Numbered from the stretch's first letter, positions 11,844-22,970 are shown. The stretch is DNA of 64,000 bases from Wallemia ichthyophaga EXF-994 (GCF_000400465.1 NW_008806277.1:124001-188000), one strand, 5' to 3'. Numbers and translations are program-made. The notes: generated from the letters alone by a model not told the origin.

Positions 11844-13506
11844 TCAAGGTGTCCAAATCTACAAAAACATCGTTAGTAAACGCTTCAATAATCCACATTG
11901 TACGCTTCACCCACCTTAATAGTCCCATCTGAGCTAGCAGAAGCGATCACATTCAGTGGTCGTATCACAGTGTGTTCTTCTTTTTCTTCTTCTCGCTGGT
12001 GAACACTACGCAAGACATCGCCACTACTCATCGAACGCATGGTTGGGGGAGGATGAGGCATGCTGAACCTCCGATTAAGATTGTTGTTGTTGTTTTTACC
12101 CAAACCCATGCTCTTGCTCACTCCAACTTCAGGCATCGCTTGTCTCCCCCAACTGAGAGTGTTGACGAAATTCCTGTGTGCAGCTTCGATAGTCCGCGTG
12201 CACCGGCCCGTTGCGAGATCCCATATCTTGATTGACTTGTCTTCTGAGCAGGAGAGTAAATGGGTTCCAACTGGGTGGAACACTATGCTCTTCACCCAAT
12301 TGTCATGTCCATTGAAGGTATACACACATTGGAACGACGAAGTATCCCACAGTTTGACAGACTTATCACGCGATGCTGTGGCTAAGTATCTGTTGCGAGA
12401 TTGTGATTGCGATTGTGAGTGGGTCTTGTTATTAGGTATCCCATTGGTGCTCGCACTTCCACTAGCACGGTTATCCCGATTACTACCAGTACCACTTTCG
12501 CCTATCAATTGGTGGATATTAGCAATTGAGGTGGTTGGGGCCCAAGCGACAGACTCGACGACATGCTCATGGCCTCTCAATTCGCTCACAGTGGTGCCTG
12601 TAGCGGTATCGACAACCATTGCAGTCTGATCAGAGGAAGCGGTAGCGAGCAAGCTCGAGTCATCCGACGGGAGCACGACTCTGATCCAATCAGAGTGAGG
12701 GTGTATAGAGCGAGTGCAGTAACCTGTATGCACATCCCAGAAGCGGATTGATTCATCTCTTCCACACGAAATGAGCGTGTTGGTGTTGCTATCACTGAGG
12801 AAGCGCACGCAGCTCACACTCTCGTCGTGGCCGTAGAGTGTCTTGGTATTGGAGTACTCGCCTAGCGCATCCCATAGCTTGATGGAGGTGTCTGAGGAGC
12901 AGCTGGCGAGGAGTGTGCCGGTAGCGTCGTAGTCTACGTCAAGCACTGCCTTTGTGTGCCCTTTAAGCGTACGCTCACACTCTCCCACATCCCAGTCCCA
13001 GATCTTCACTGAACAATCGTCTGAAGCCGACGCTAAGAGGACGAACTTTGGGTGGAAAGAGAGAGCAACAACGGCAGATCTGTGGCCTGAGAGGGTGTGC
13101 TTGGGGAGTGAAGGGAGGAAGTGGGCCGTATTGTGCCTCTTTGTGGCCATTGCAGGGGTAGAAAGTTCGCTGGAAAGCTGGGAATTCTTGGATTCAAGTT
13201 CCATGACCTGTAGGGAGGGAGTGAGGGGAGTACACGCCGCTAATCACGCTCAGCGCACCTTCCTCTGCAATCTAATCACCGAAGTCCACTTTTTCTCCAA
13301 TAAACCGGCGTATTTTGCAGTGGGATCGAGCTTAATATCGTCCAAGCCAGCATCCAGCCTTAAAGCGCGTGCACTGTCTTCGTATCCGCAAGACTGGAGA
13401 TAGTCGAGTAGAGATTTGTGGCTAGATTATAGATGAGCGAGCGAAAAAAGATATGGGAGATAGCCACGCACAGCTCGTCCCTTTGCCGATCAGATAGGGG
13501 TGACAT
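11844..13506 (-). CDS. PAC1: LIS1/NudF/Pac1 dynein regulator
   Basis: Binds the dynein motor domain and controls dynein-driven nuclear and vesicle movement at microtubule plus ends. Three introns (11859-11914, 13208-13258, 13422-13471) give 501 residues. Exon 1 and 2 restore the N-terminal LisH dimerisation motif (SDRQRDELHKSLLDYL) and the following KYAGLLEKKWTSVIRLQRK, followed by a coiled-coil segment (VMELESKNSQL). WD40 repeats then run to the end, with clear SGHRSAV, KGHTKAV, YGHDESV, HPHSDWI, RGHEHVV and NGHDNWV blades. A Ser/Gln/Asn-rich insertion sits inside one blade. The last coding exon is only 15 nt: splicing at AAG/GTGGGT with a TACTAAC branch gives the natural C-terminal strand GTIKIWTP, while reading through gives a truncated blade. 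Confidence 0.93.
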
Positions 13507-13750
13507 CTCTCGAAATAAAATATCAGTGATGGTTGTTATGGTTTAGAGCGCGTCATCGGTGTTGGAGAGGCGTGAAGGGGGAATTGGAGGAGAAGGAGGA
13601 GATGTAGAGATGAGCAATATACGCCGAGGAAAATAAGCAAGTCGATTGGTGGAAAATTGATTAAAATTTGCTTGGAATGTTTAAAGGTGATTTTTAGTCT
13701 GTGCACACTGATTAGCGTCTTGAGTCACGACGACGAAGAGAGAGGAATCG

Positions 13751-14823
13751 ATGGCAGCAGCAACAGCGTCAGCGTCACCAGTGATAAACAATCTAAACCC
13801 AGGCCAGTATGTTGGATTCGATTCGTGGGTTTTGTATAAATCACAGGGACTATCTGACAGCACACAGCATTACCCGCCAAATCGAGACTAAACTTCTCAA
13901 GCGTGGTTTTCAATTTAATGTTATGGTCCGTAGAAGCCTCGGAATCAATCAAATCTCACTCACCCCGCTCTCAGGTCGTCGGCCAAACTGGTCTCGGAAA
14001 ATCCACTCTAGTAAACACGCTATTCGCATCACAGCTGATCGATTCAAAGGGACGCTTGAACCCCGACGAGCAATCACGCTCTACCACTGAAATTCAGACT
14101 GTCTCCCACGTTGTCCAGGAAAATGGCGTTCGACTCCGCTTAAACATCGTAGACACCCCTGGCTTCGGCGATCACGTAAACAATGATGGCTGCTGGGAAC
14201 CTATCGTCAAATATATCAAAGACCAGCACTCTGCTTACCTCCGTAAGGAACTCACTGCGATGCGTGACAAGTACATTGTAGACACCCGAGTACACGCTTG
14301 TGTCTACTTTATCAACCCCTCTGGCCATAGTTTACGCCCTATCGACGTTATTGTCATGAAAAAGTTGGCTGAAGTCGTCAACGTTATACCTGTCATCGCC
14401 AAATCTGACTCTTTAACCTTAACCGAGCGTGAAGCGTTCAAGTCGAGAATCGCTTCTGAATTGGCTTACCACCAGATTAAAATGTATCCTTTTGACGCCG
14501 AAGACGACGATAGAGACGAGAGAGACATCAACGAAGGTGTCCGCGAAACTCTCCCTTTCGCTATTATTGGCTCACAGAAGACTCTCAACGTTAACGGCAA
14601 TCAGGTTAGAGGGCGTAAAACGCGTTGGGGCGTGATTGATGTTGAGAATGAAGACCACTGCGAATTTGTTAAGCTTCGTAACTTCCTCACTAGAACTCAC
14701 CTACAAGATCTCATCGAAACTACTGCGCAAATCCACTACGAGGCTTTTAGATCGAAGCAGCTGCTCGCTCTCAAGAACCAGGCTAACACCCCGTCTAAGC
14801 CTCAAGAAACTGCTTCTCCATGA
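13751..14823 (+). CDS. CDC10: Septin, Cdc10 type
   Basis: GTP-binding filament subunit that builds septin rods and rings at the bud neck, septum or hyphal cortex. Two introns (13825-13867, 13926-13974) give 326 residues. The N-terminus (NPGQYVGFDSITRQIE then LLKRGFQFNVM) is the short form typical of the Cdc10/group 2 septins. The GTPase motifs are intact: GQTGLGKST (G1), DTPGFGD (G3) and AKSDSLT (G4). The septin unique element includes GRKTRWGVIDVENE. There is no long C-terminal coiled coil, which again fits Cdc10 and argues against the Cdc3/11/12 groups. The start is the ATG opening the Ala-rich leader, 244 bp from the divergent LIS1-type gene. Confidence 0.92.
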
Positions 14824-14934
14824 GTATGTGTTTGATATACCCTGAAATGAGCCAATGAGCCACTTGATTGTGTTAAGATTTTCACTTGTCTTGTCTAATT
14901 CCTTTTACATATACAATGCTTGTTGAATTTAACC

Positions 14935-15892
14935 ATGATGAGTGTCTTTAGTAAGGGTGCAGGGAATGTGCTGTTTAAAATGGACAGTGATATGCTTCTC
15001 AGAGTGAGGATGGATAAGGATGGAGAAGGGTGTATCGATAGCGAGGAGGAGTACGACGATGTTATCAGGAAAATTTTACCGTGGCTCAATCCTGCGCAGT
15101 TTCTGAGTGTGGATAATGACCAGCTGAAAGCGCTGGATCCTGACAACGCATATCACCTCACAACCTCAGCCCAAGTCACTGAAAATCTTATCAAGGAGTA
15201 TGATTTGGTGGTGGAAATAAAGGTGGGTGGTTGATCATATGTTTTGGCATCAGTCAGCTCACTCTCAGTAGCCAAAATGGGCATCTCTTCCTAATCCACT
15301 CTCTGTGGGTCTGAGACACTCGCGTATGAAGCTCAAGTGTAGCTTCCAGAGCGAGCGCTTGTTCTCGGAAAGCAGGCAGGAGCAGCTGGAAGAGCTATCT
15401 GGATTGATAGATGGTGATAGTAAGTTTCTCACTGTGTTTTCTAAAGGCAGGAAAGTGAGAATGGATAGTGAGACAATAGCCGGTAGACTACAGGAAGCGC
15501 TCAACGATAGCGGCGTTATGCGGGCTATAAAGTACTACCAGCTATACAGCGATCCCTTGGATATACAGCACATCTACCCGCTGGTCAAAGATACCAACAC
15601 ATGCAACCCATCCACCTCGTTTTTACGTGGCGTCATTAACAAGATACCAAAGCACCCGGGACTTCCGACGTGGGGGGATTTGAAGGCTTTTGGGGGAAGT
15701 CTGAGTGGGGAGGAGCTGCTCTACCTCTATTCATTATCGATGACGTTGCGCGATGTGTCTGTGTTAGTGAGATTGTCGCCAGAGACACAGCCAAAGGTGA
15801 AGGTAGTAGACGCAGACTACAAATGTCTATCTAGAATACACAAGTGGTATGAAAGTGACTGTAAATTAAATAATTTTCACGCGACCGGATAA
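14935..15892 (+). CDS. IPK1: Inositol-pentakisphosphate 2-kinase
   Basis: Phosphorylates Ins(1,3,4,5,6)P5 at the 2-position to make phytic acid (IP6), which is needed for mRNA export and phosphate signalling. One intron (15223-15271) gives 302 residues, close to the short fungal enzymes. Visible signatures: the N-terminal nucleotide-binding SKGAGNVLFKM followed by LLRVRM, the motif VVEIKPKWA that only appears after splicing, and RHSRMKLKCSFQ. A downstream basic/aromatic segment precedes the acidic DAD in VKVVDADYK, which corresponds to the DLDxK metal site near the C-terminus. Two adjacent ATGs at 14935 and 14938 are possible starts. It lies 111 bp after the septin stop and 51 bp before the Pex11 gene on the same strand. 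The tandem order is compact but gives no functional link. Confidence 0.88.
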
Positions 15893-15943
15893 CCGGGTGT
15901 ATGACGGTGCATCACCAGATTAGCCTCTCACTCGCACACCACT

Positions 15944-16806
15944 ATGAACGCACTAAACTCACTGAAAATCAACGCCAACGTTACAAACTCATTAGAGTTG
16001 TTGAAATACACTAATGGTAGAGATAAAGTGTATCGCACGGCGCAATACGCAGCACGTTTACTCGCGTGGTTCTACTCGCGCTACGGTATTCCACAGGGCA
16101 CATTCGCAGGTGTCAGTCTCGATGCCATCAAGGGTGTTTTGAGTACATCGAGGAAGCTGATGCGTCTCGGCAAGCCAGTTGAAACGCTCACAGCAGCACT
16201 CAAGACGCTCGACGGCACGAGCAACAACGACATAATCGCCAGATCGCTCTCCGTGATTAGGAACCTCAACTACACTATCTTCCTCTCTTTTGATGGGTTG
16301 ATTTGGTTACATTCTACTAAGATACGCTGCGTGCAGAAATCTACCAATGAGAGATTCATCAGAAACGCTTACACGTTCTGGGCACTCGGCTTACTCTCTG
16401 GTGTTCTCTCTGGCGCTTACAAGGAGCAGATGCTGTCGCGCACCCTCCTCAAGGCTCGTAGACAAGCTCTGAGCGATGAGAAAGATGGTAATGCTAACGT
16501 TGAAAGGGTCGTTAGGTGGGCTCTTTGCTGATTGGCGGACTTTATGCTCTTACTCACTACCTTTACAGCCAACGCGCTTCTTCACGCAAAGCCATGCTTG
16601 AAGATGCCCTCAATCTGCTCATTCCTGTTAAGGGTCTCGATCTGTTTAATATCAACGAAGGTTTCGTTGGCGCAGCAGGGTGAGTCGGAGTCTCTGGCGT
16701 ACTAATTGCTTACTTAACCAACCCCCTCAGCCTCGTTACTTCACTTATGGGCTTACAGTCCCAATGGCACTCTGCCAGCGCTAGTACGGTTACAGCTAGT
16801 AAGTAG
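15944..16806 (+). CDS. PEX11: Peroxisomal membrane protein Pex11
   Basis: Membrane-shaping peroxin that elongates and divides peroxisomes. Two introns (16516-16568, 16680-16730) give 252 residues. The N-terminal half holds the family's amphipathic region (LLKYTNGRDKVYRTAQYAAR) and a basic helix LSTSRKLMRLGKPVE. Hydrophobic segments follow near residues 105-125 and 145-165. The C-terminal exon ends SLMGLQSQW, the hallmark Pex11 tail. Both introns are needed to reach that tail in frame. It starts 51 bp after the upstream kinase gene, so its promoter must overlap that gene's 3' end. Confidence 0.92.
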
Positions 16807-16939
16807 AGCTGGAATGTGAATCTTAATGAGCATCTGTACAAATATCTGATTTCAATTTCAAACATTTATCATTCCAGCGTCATGTCCTTCTTCCACTACC
16901 GAATATACACAAATACAGTTTTAGATTAGAATAGGCCGA

Positions 16940-18357
16940 ATGAGCATTATAAGTCTGGATAAATATTTTGAAGCAGCAGTATTACCTCCGCTATCACCCA
17001 GCATAATAGTGCAGTGTCTCGAGCAAGAGAAATGGCTAGTGAGGATCGGCGAGGGGTTATTGAATGCATTTCTGGTAAAATTTCCTTGGTTGGAATAGCG
17101 GGGATTGCGCACTGTCTAATGCACAATTCATAACAGCTAGACTATATCTGCTGCAACCATCCCAATTTGGACGTTGGAGCAGTCTTGATGCACCTCACAG
17201 CACCCGCGCTGCTCGCTTGTCTGCTCGACAGTCTTGGTGTGTCTGAACTCAAATCCGAGGAGCGCAAGAAGAGGGCTTTGTACGCGTGAGTGGGCGAGAG
17301 TGACCTCAGCGTTGTCTCACCGTTCTCATTTTCATTGGGGCTATCTACCGCGAACTAAGCCACGATAAACTCGTCAAGTGGCTGCACGATGTGTATCACC
17401 CGCACATTCAACTCGCTGTGCATGACCCTAAGAGGTGCACCAGCCAGGTTATCTCACTCGACGACAGCGACAGCGAGAGTGGGAGTGATGAGAGCGAGGA
17501 GAACTGGGTGCAGGCTGTAGAGGCTTCTTTCGGCGACCTTTCCATGTGCGATACTGGGGAAACCACCATGTCCTCGCAGGATAACCCCTCCCCACCCACT
17601 AGTAGTACCACGAACACCACTAAAACCTCCCCAAACAACGATTTTGCACTTACAGATCTCGTTTCTACCCTATCGAACATTGTCAACCACTTTGAAAACG
17701 ACATGGAGGATCCCTACAAGAGCGAGCGGTATCATTTCCTCAGAATACTCAGAATAAAGGCGCAGGTGCACAACACAAAGAAGGTTGATCGACCAATGGC
17801 TGAATTAGGCCTAGACGTCGGTCACCATGAGCTGCAGTTCCACGAGGCTATCCAGAGCATGCCCAGCTTCCCCTCACACTACCCACCCCCACTTCCTTGG
17901 CTTTCTGATAAAGGAATCTTTGAGACACTCACACCGCGATGTTTATACCCGAGACAGCAATCCATATTCGACAATGAGAGATTGGAGTTTCTCGGCGACA
18001 CCGTTTTGGAGACCATAGTAGTGAGTTGGTTGGGTTGCTTGTGGATTGAGAGGATTCAGACTAAATTATCATCCCCAGACAGACGCGATATTCGACAAAT
18101 TCCCTAAATACCAGCCATGGGATCTCACCAAACTTAGACGAAAGCTGGTAACCAACAACTTTTTCAGCTTCTTCAGCGATCTTTATGGATTGTTTGATAA
18201 ACTACGCGGTTCTCGCACACTTCATCCCAAGAGAAAGGCTGATGTATTCGAAGCATATATCGGTGCGCTGTACAGGGAGTCCGGACACATTTATACCAAT
18301 AAGTGGCTCGTTGAGTTGCTCGAGCCTTTCATTTTCCAGTTTGCTGAGCAGATATGA
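16940..18357 (+). CDS. Tandem RNase III domain protein (first domain degenerate)
   Basis: Likely double-stranded-RNA endonuclease, but neither helicase, PAZ nor a clear dsRNA-binding domain is seen, so it is not a canonical Dicer. Introns 17075-17136 and 18021-18078 are canonical; a third at 17286 has a defective acceptor (see findings). The C-terminal domain looks active: NERLEFLGDTVLE carries the first acidic pair and KADVFEAYIGAL the second. The N-terminal copy has the same fold pattern (RIGEGLLNAFL, then RALYA/FIGAIYREL) but lacks the acidic residues. An acidic Ser/Asp/Glu-rich linker with SDSESGSDESEE joins them. Predicted length is 417 residues if the motif-restoring junction at 17329/17330 is used. 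A mitochondrial ribosomal mL44-like protein was considered, but the intact second active site argues against it. It could take part in rRNA or small-RNA processing. Confidence 0.7.
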
Positions 18358-18490
18358 GACGGTACATTGTGCAGTGTTTATACCACCAAAATGAGATACC
18401 ACGATACGTTATAAAATTATCAATTCAAACATTCAAACTTTATAAATATATTCTAAAAGTACACATTGTCTGTCTATCCACATAGCTTGG

Positions 18491-19145
18491 CTAGTTGTTT
18501 TGCGACCATTTGTATTCACATTTCGTGCACGTATAAAAAACAGTAGATCTGCGCGTTGTTTTGTTAGTTGATTAAGTTGCTATGCGAGATTTCTCGATAG
18601 CTCGATCGATTGAATCCTAAACTGTGTATACGCACCCTTCGTCAGCCGAGCCTGGAGGAGTATTGTCAGTAAGGGATTTATGGGAGTGGAGGGAGTGTGG
18701 TGATTGTAGCTAGTGCTACACTACCCTCACAAAACTCACGCAGTTGTAAAGTTTGGAACGTAGCCTTGTCGTGTCCGCAGCTTGGACACTTCTCATCAAT
18801 CTAAAGGACTATTGTCAGCTAAATCTGTAGTATTGTGTCATTAGTCACCTCCGCTCCCGTCGCTTTCGCACCGTCTGCAAGCGTATTCACAACGAGCGAC
18901 TTCTTGAGGTGGAGTGCGGAGGGAAATGCGTTTGGATGTGAACGCGTTTCAATGTTCAAGTTTTCGTACGCTGCGTTTTGCAATCTGATTAGCCAGTATT
19001 CGTATACCCACTTAACTCCCAACACACCTGCACCATTCTCTACTAATCCACACTCTTCACAATTTATCTTGTCATCGTCCGCTGGCGGATTGAGAAGACT
19101 CCCACAACGCTCGCAGAATAATAAACTTCCGATCCTGTTGCTCAT
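18491..19145 (-). CDS. RPA12: RNA polymerase I subunit Rpa12
   Basis: Zinc-ribbon subunit needed for RNA cleavage and termination by Pol I in the nucleolus. Four introns (18549-18635, 18652-18739, 18801-18848, 18971-19027) leave five exons of 118, 122, 61, 16 and 58 nt, giving 124 residues, the family's usual length. The N-terminal ribbon is FCERCGSLL with a second pair CEECG. The C-terminal TFIIS-like ribbon is rebuilt from three exons: DEKCPSCGHDKATF, TLQLRSADEGSTVF and YTCTKCEYKW. The acidic pair DE in SADEG is the catalytic hairpin that stimulates cleavage. Only the spliced form contains the second ribbon, so the intron calls are well supported. Confidence 0.93.
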
Positions 19146-19248
19146 GTCTTCTCTTTTGGTTAGAGTGCAAGATAATCAAGGCATTTGAAATTGAAAATAT
19201 AATAAAATGTGCTTCTATACAATGTGCTATGTCATGAGGTAATTTATT

Positions 19249-20325
19249 TTACACTGATTGTTTTGCTTGATTCGTTTGGTTCGTTTGATTGTTACGAACC
19301 TGCTGGTCTGGCATCTTGAACATGGGGATCGTGCGTGTGTCGCTTGATACTTCTTGAGAAACGTGCTTGGCTTTGCTTCCAATGGCCATCTTGGCAGTGC
19401 CCTTTTCCAGCCCCTGCAGCAAGACACATGCCTTACACAGTTCGTTCGATGATATGTAACCACACCTCTGACACTTCTGTTGCTTAGGCAACGCATCCTG
19501 AACTACTTCTGATATCCGTATGTTCTCAGCAGAGTGAATAATGTCGATAATCGTAGATGGTCGCAGTGCTTCCAGGTCTTTGATATATGTTCTAGCAAAA
19601 CCTCGATACGCTTCTGGAGAATAGATACACTCTGTGGAGAAGTAGTCTAGTTTCTTGAAGTAAGCATACATGACAATTTCCTTCTCGTAAGTGTATTTGA
19701 ATGGTTTTGATCTGTTGATAGTGTCTTCTCCGCGAGTTGTTATCTCAACACACCTCCCCAGTCTGCTCACATCGCCTCTGAGGATGTTCATCAGTACTGT
19801 CTCTGCAACATCGTCCGCGTTGTGACCGGTGACGATGTGGCTGATGTTCAAACTCGATGCACCTCTATCGAGCGCCTGTCTACGGAACACGCCACAGAAA
19901 GTGCAGTTATTCTTCTTGCCTACTGCCTCCACTATACGATCCATAGTCCAGCCATAGAGCTCGTTGTAGCTGAGTATCTTGAGTGGCAATTGATACTGCT
20001 CCTTATTCCTCTTAACCGTTTCCAAACTATCGTCTCTATAGCCGGTAATACCTTCGTCAATCGATAGCAAGAAGAGCTCGAGGCCATAATCGTGTCTCTC
20101 GTTGAGTGTTTTCATAACATGCGCGAGTACTGTTGAGTCTTTTCCACCAGATGCTCCAATCGCTACGCGCTCTCCTCGTTTAAAAGTATTTGCATCGCTT
20201 ATCGTCTTGTGTATTTCCTCCTCAAACGCAAAGAAGAAGCATTCCTTGCAAACCTGCTGTCCAGTCTTTGGACGCTTAATCATTGCTCTGTTGTTGCTGC
20301 ATAGCTGACACGGCCTCGGTGGCAT
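19249..20325 (-). CDS. NCS6: Cytosolic tRNA 2-thiolation protein Ncs6/Ctu1
   Basis: ATP-pyrophosphatase that, with Ncs2, transfers sulfur from Urm1 to U34 of tRNAs for Lys, Glu and Gln. Intronless, 358 residues. An N-terminal Cys pair (CQLC and CKEC) forms a zinc site. The PP-loop is ASGGKDST at about residue 58. Then come [16 protein letters not shown] with the catalytic Cys region, and [15 protein letters not shown], the second conserved motif. Two further Cys pairs (CQRCGY, CKAC) near the C-terminus match the family's second zinc site. The last ~30 residues are low-complexity Asn/Gln/Thr. It starts 63 bp from the divergent NAD kinase gene and ends 103 bp from the Rpa12 start. Confidence 0.96.
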   Translation of the reverse strand: MPPRPCQLCSNNRAMIKRPKTGQQVCKECFFFAFEEEIHKTISDANTFKRGERVAIGASGGKDSTVLAHVMKTLNERHDYGLELFLLSIDEGITGYRDDSLETVKRNKEQYQLPLKILSYNELYGWTMDRIVEAVGKKNNCTFCGVFRRQALDRGASSLNISHIVTGHNADDVAETVLMNILRGDVSRLGRCVEITTRGEDTINRSKPFKYTYEKEIVMYAYFKKLDYFSTECIYSPEAYRGFARTYIKDLEALRPSTIIDIIHSAENIRISEVVQDALPKQQKCQRCGYISSNELCKACVLLQGLEKGTAKMAIGSKAKHVSQEVSSDTRTIPMFKMPDQQVRNNQTNQTNQAKQSV

Positions 20326-20388
20326 TTTTAGATATTTTAGTGATGGAAGTTCTGTTGCAACTCAACGGCGATCTGCAAATCAATTGGA

Positions 20389-21942
20389 ATGTTTCGCAGT
20401 CTAAACAGACTCAAACCTGCTTTAGAATTCCTTCCAAATAAGGTTGACTTTGAATTGCGCCCGCTTGGAAGGTACGCGCTATCTGTAGCTGCATAGCCTA
20501 TCTCACAATACCAGGCTCAACAAAGAAGCTGGGAGCAAGAGAGTTCCACACGTCACTCAGTCCGTTGGTTCCATGTTCGGGTCTGTCTCATCCTTCTCCT
20601 TTTCTCCCCGCTCTTCTCATTCTGTCGTTCCAGCGGAAATCACAGCTTGAAGTGGATATCTCAACCCCGCAATATCCTCCTCGTCAAGAAATCACACAGT
20701 GAAAGCTCCTCAAATGCAATGCATCACGTCATAAACCATATCAGGTCAAAATTTTCAGACACCAACATTATAGTAGAGGATGGCGTGAGCCGTGAGCTAG
20801 CAGCTGTGCATGGAATACACGGTCTATATACAGCCTCTCAAGCCAACGAATCTACCCTCCTCTCTAAAGTGGATTTTGCCATTACACTAGGAGGCGATGG
20901 CACAGCTTTGCACACCGCTTCCCTCTTTCCAACTGGCCCCGTGCCTCCTGTGCTTTCCTTTAGCACTGGCACTCTCGGTTTCCTGCTTCCCTTCCATGTG
21001 AACACATACAAAAGCGCGATCGACGATGTTTTCAACTCGACCGTTTCCGTTATAAAGCGCATGAGGCTTATGTGCACTCTTCACGACGCTTCCGGAAGGC
21101 TTATTGATGATTTGGATGGTTAGTGTTGCATAAAATATCGCCATTCTAACCCCACCCCGAAGTGTCGCATGTCCTCAACGAAGTGGCGCTCCATCGCGGG
21201 CGATATCCTCATCTAGTGCAGATTGAGATATACGTAGATGGGATGCCACTCACTGAAGCTGTAGCGGATGGCTTGATTGTCTCTACCCCCACTGGCTCAT
21301 CGGCCTACTCGGTGAGTTACGTGTGGTGTTTGAGTGATACAACTCACTCTCCCCAGCTATCTGCGGGTGGTCCACTAGTTCATCCCTGCGTACAGTCCAT
21401 TGTACTCACCCCTATTTGCCCACGAAGCCTCAGCTTCAGACCTGTCATTCTCCCGTCTGACTCGACAGTGCAGCTAAGGGTGAGTCAACGCCGATCCGGC
21501 TGCCATACTTGCTCACTGAATGTACAGATGTCCTCTAAAGCAAGAAGCAAACCGGATGTATCACTGGACGGACGCGAAGTGATGCAACTTGAAAACGACA
21601 ATTATATCCAAATAGCAATGTCGCCTTTCCGTAAGTGGGGTGTAGGATGTAGAATCGAGGTGAACAGGCTAACATGGCACAGCTCTCCCGTCAATCAATA
21701 GAGCTGCTCAGTACGATCCTGAGAGCAGAACCAGCACTCCTCGACTGCCTTCAGAAAAACAACTCGCGCAGAGCGCCTTGGACAGACTTGGGCGCGCACA
21801 GGATGACTGGGTTAGGGATATAAATGATCTTCTGAATGTGAGTAAGCCGCTTATTATCACGCTGCTGCTCACCTTTACTCAGTTCAACAGCCGCTTCGAA
21901 TCTAAAGGTCACGAAATCTATCACGGCGGGCAAGATGACTAA
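20389..21942 (+). CDS. POS5: Mitochondrial NAD(H) kinase, Pos5 type
   Basis: Phosphorylates NADH or NAD to supply mitochondrial NADP(H) for redox defence and iron-sulfur protein stability. Seven introns (20472-20514, 20581-20633, 21119-21162, 21312-21356, 21480-21527, 21631-21682, 21838-21882) give 407 residues. Key motifs: the GGDGT loop in TLGGDGTALH, the NE/D motif region LNEVALHRG, and TPTGSSAYS followed by LSAGGPLVHP. The C-terminus DDWVRDINDLLNFNSRF matches the Pos5 branch rather than cytosolic Utr1/Yef1. The N-terminus (MFRSLNRLKPALEF) is basic and amphipathic, as in a mitochondrial presequence. The second intron has a weak donor (GTCTGT), so residues ~45-55 are the least certain part. 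Confidence 0.88.
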
Positions 21943-22070
21943 AACTGAGCCAATGAGATGCTAGTTTCGTGAGTGTTGTATTTATATTAAAGTCTCACTT
22001 ATAATATCACGCGATTTTTATTCAAAAGCAGTCCCTGAGAACACTCTTTAATCATCATCACCACTTTTCG

Positions 22071-22970
22071 ATGAAGCGGCTACAAAACCTATCACTGGAA
22101 ATTGATTCAATACTTTTCAGCTACCTCGATGGCTACGGATGTAACATGCTGCGCCTCCCCTGCCGCGCTCTAAACCAACAGGGTTTAAGGTCGACGAGAG
22201 CGACTGTGAAGTTACTTTCGAGGATTCTGGTCAATTTATAAGCCTATTAATCGACATCCCCACAACCCTCGGGCTGACTGATCGAGTAGTGTGCGTCATT
22301 AGCTGAATTACAAAAAGTCACTAAATGTGAATAATAGGTCAGCAAACGTCAAACAAGAATTGGAAACATTGGTAACCGTTGGAATCCACAAGGTTTTAGC
22401 GCATCTTCTAAACCTGCGAAGACTCAAAATAAAAGCCAATGGGAATAGAATCGTAAATGATGAAATAACCTTACACGGAGAATATCCCAAGCTGGAAATA
22501 TTATGATCCAAACGCGCACATTACGTGACAAAGTGTGCGTCTCCTTCCCCAGCCCTGAGTTGGATTTGCACTGATACTGGCCGCTGTGTGTAGCTGGTTC
22601 ACAATATCAGACCTAACTGTTGAAATAGCAAATAGTGAAAAAGGCTCACAAAAAGCCAAGTCACGCGAATTATGTAAACTATTCAGTTATCAACGGAACT
22701 ACAAGAAAAAAAAAAAGACATTTATGTGTTTGGGAATATTCAAAGTTCATATGGAGGACTTTTTGAGCGTTATTAAGAGGGTAAAACGCTGATGTATGAG
22801 AAGAGTCGAGACTGTACAAGTAATTTACAGATCCCTACAGAATAGACGAGTTCAAACTGCACACTCATCAAATTTCTCATAAATAGTACTACAAAGGTGT
22901 TATAAATCTTGATGAGGCTTATCGTACTGTTGCAAGTTATTATAAGAATGAATACGTTATGAAGGATAAT
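22071..22970 (+). pseudogene. Relic of an F-box-like gene (copy 1)
   Basis: From ATG 22071 the frame reads MKRLQNLSLEIDSILFSYLDG, an F-box-like start, and stops after about 56 codons. The next +1 frame continues with an acidic segment (FKVDESDCEVTFEDSG) and then stops. Further coding-like pieces follow in changing frames: a leucine-rich segment at about 22340-22505 (HLLNLRRLKIKANG), a Lys-run segment around 22590-22792, and YYKGVINLDEAYR near 22885-22960. Some pieces may be real exons joined by introns, but I could not build an unbroken model. The same order of elements occurs at 39372-39985, so both are remains of one gene family. Function unknown; F-box proteins normally recruit substrates to SCF ubiquitin ligases. 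Confidence 0.6.

Noticed and set aside
12060-12629. 189-codon plus-strand frame within the LIS1 gene
   Set aside because: It lies fully inside WD40 coding sequence and has no start context, motif or homology that I can see.
16940-17289. Separate small gene (mL44-like) ending at the TGA at 17287
   Set aside because: The downstream frame begins with the missing part of the same fold (FIGAIYREL) and no new start lies between, so one gene with a damaged intron explains it better.
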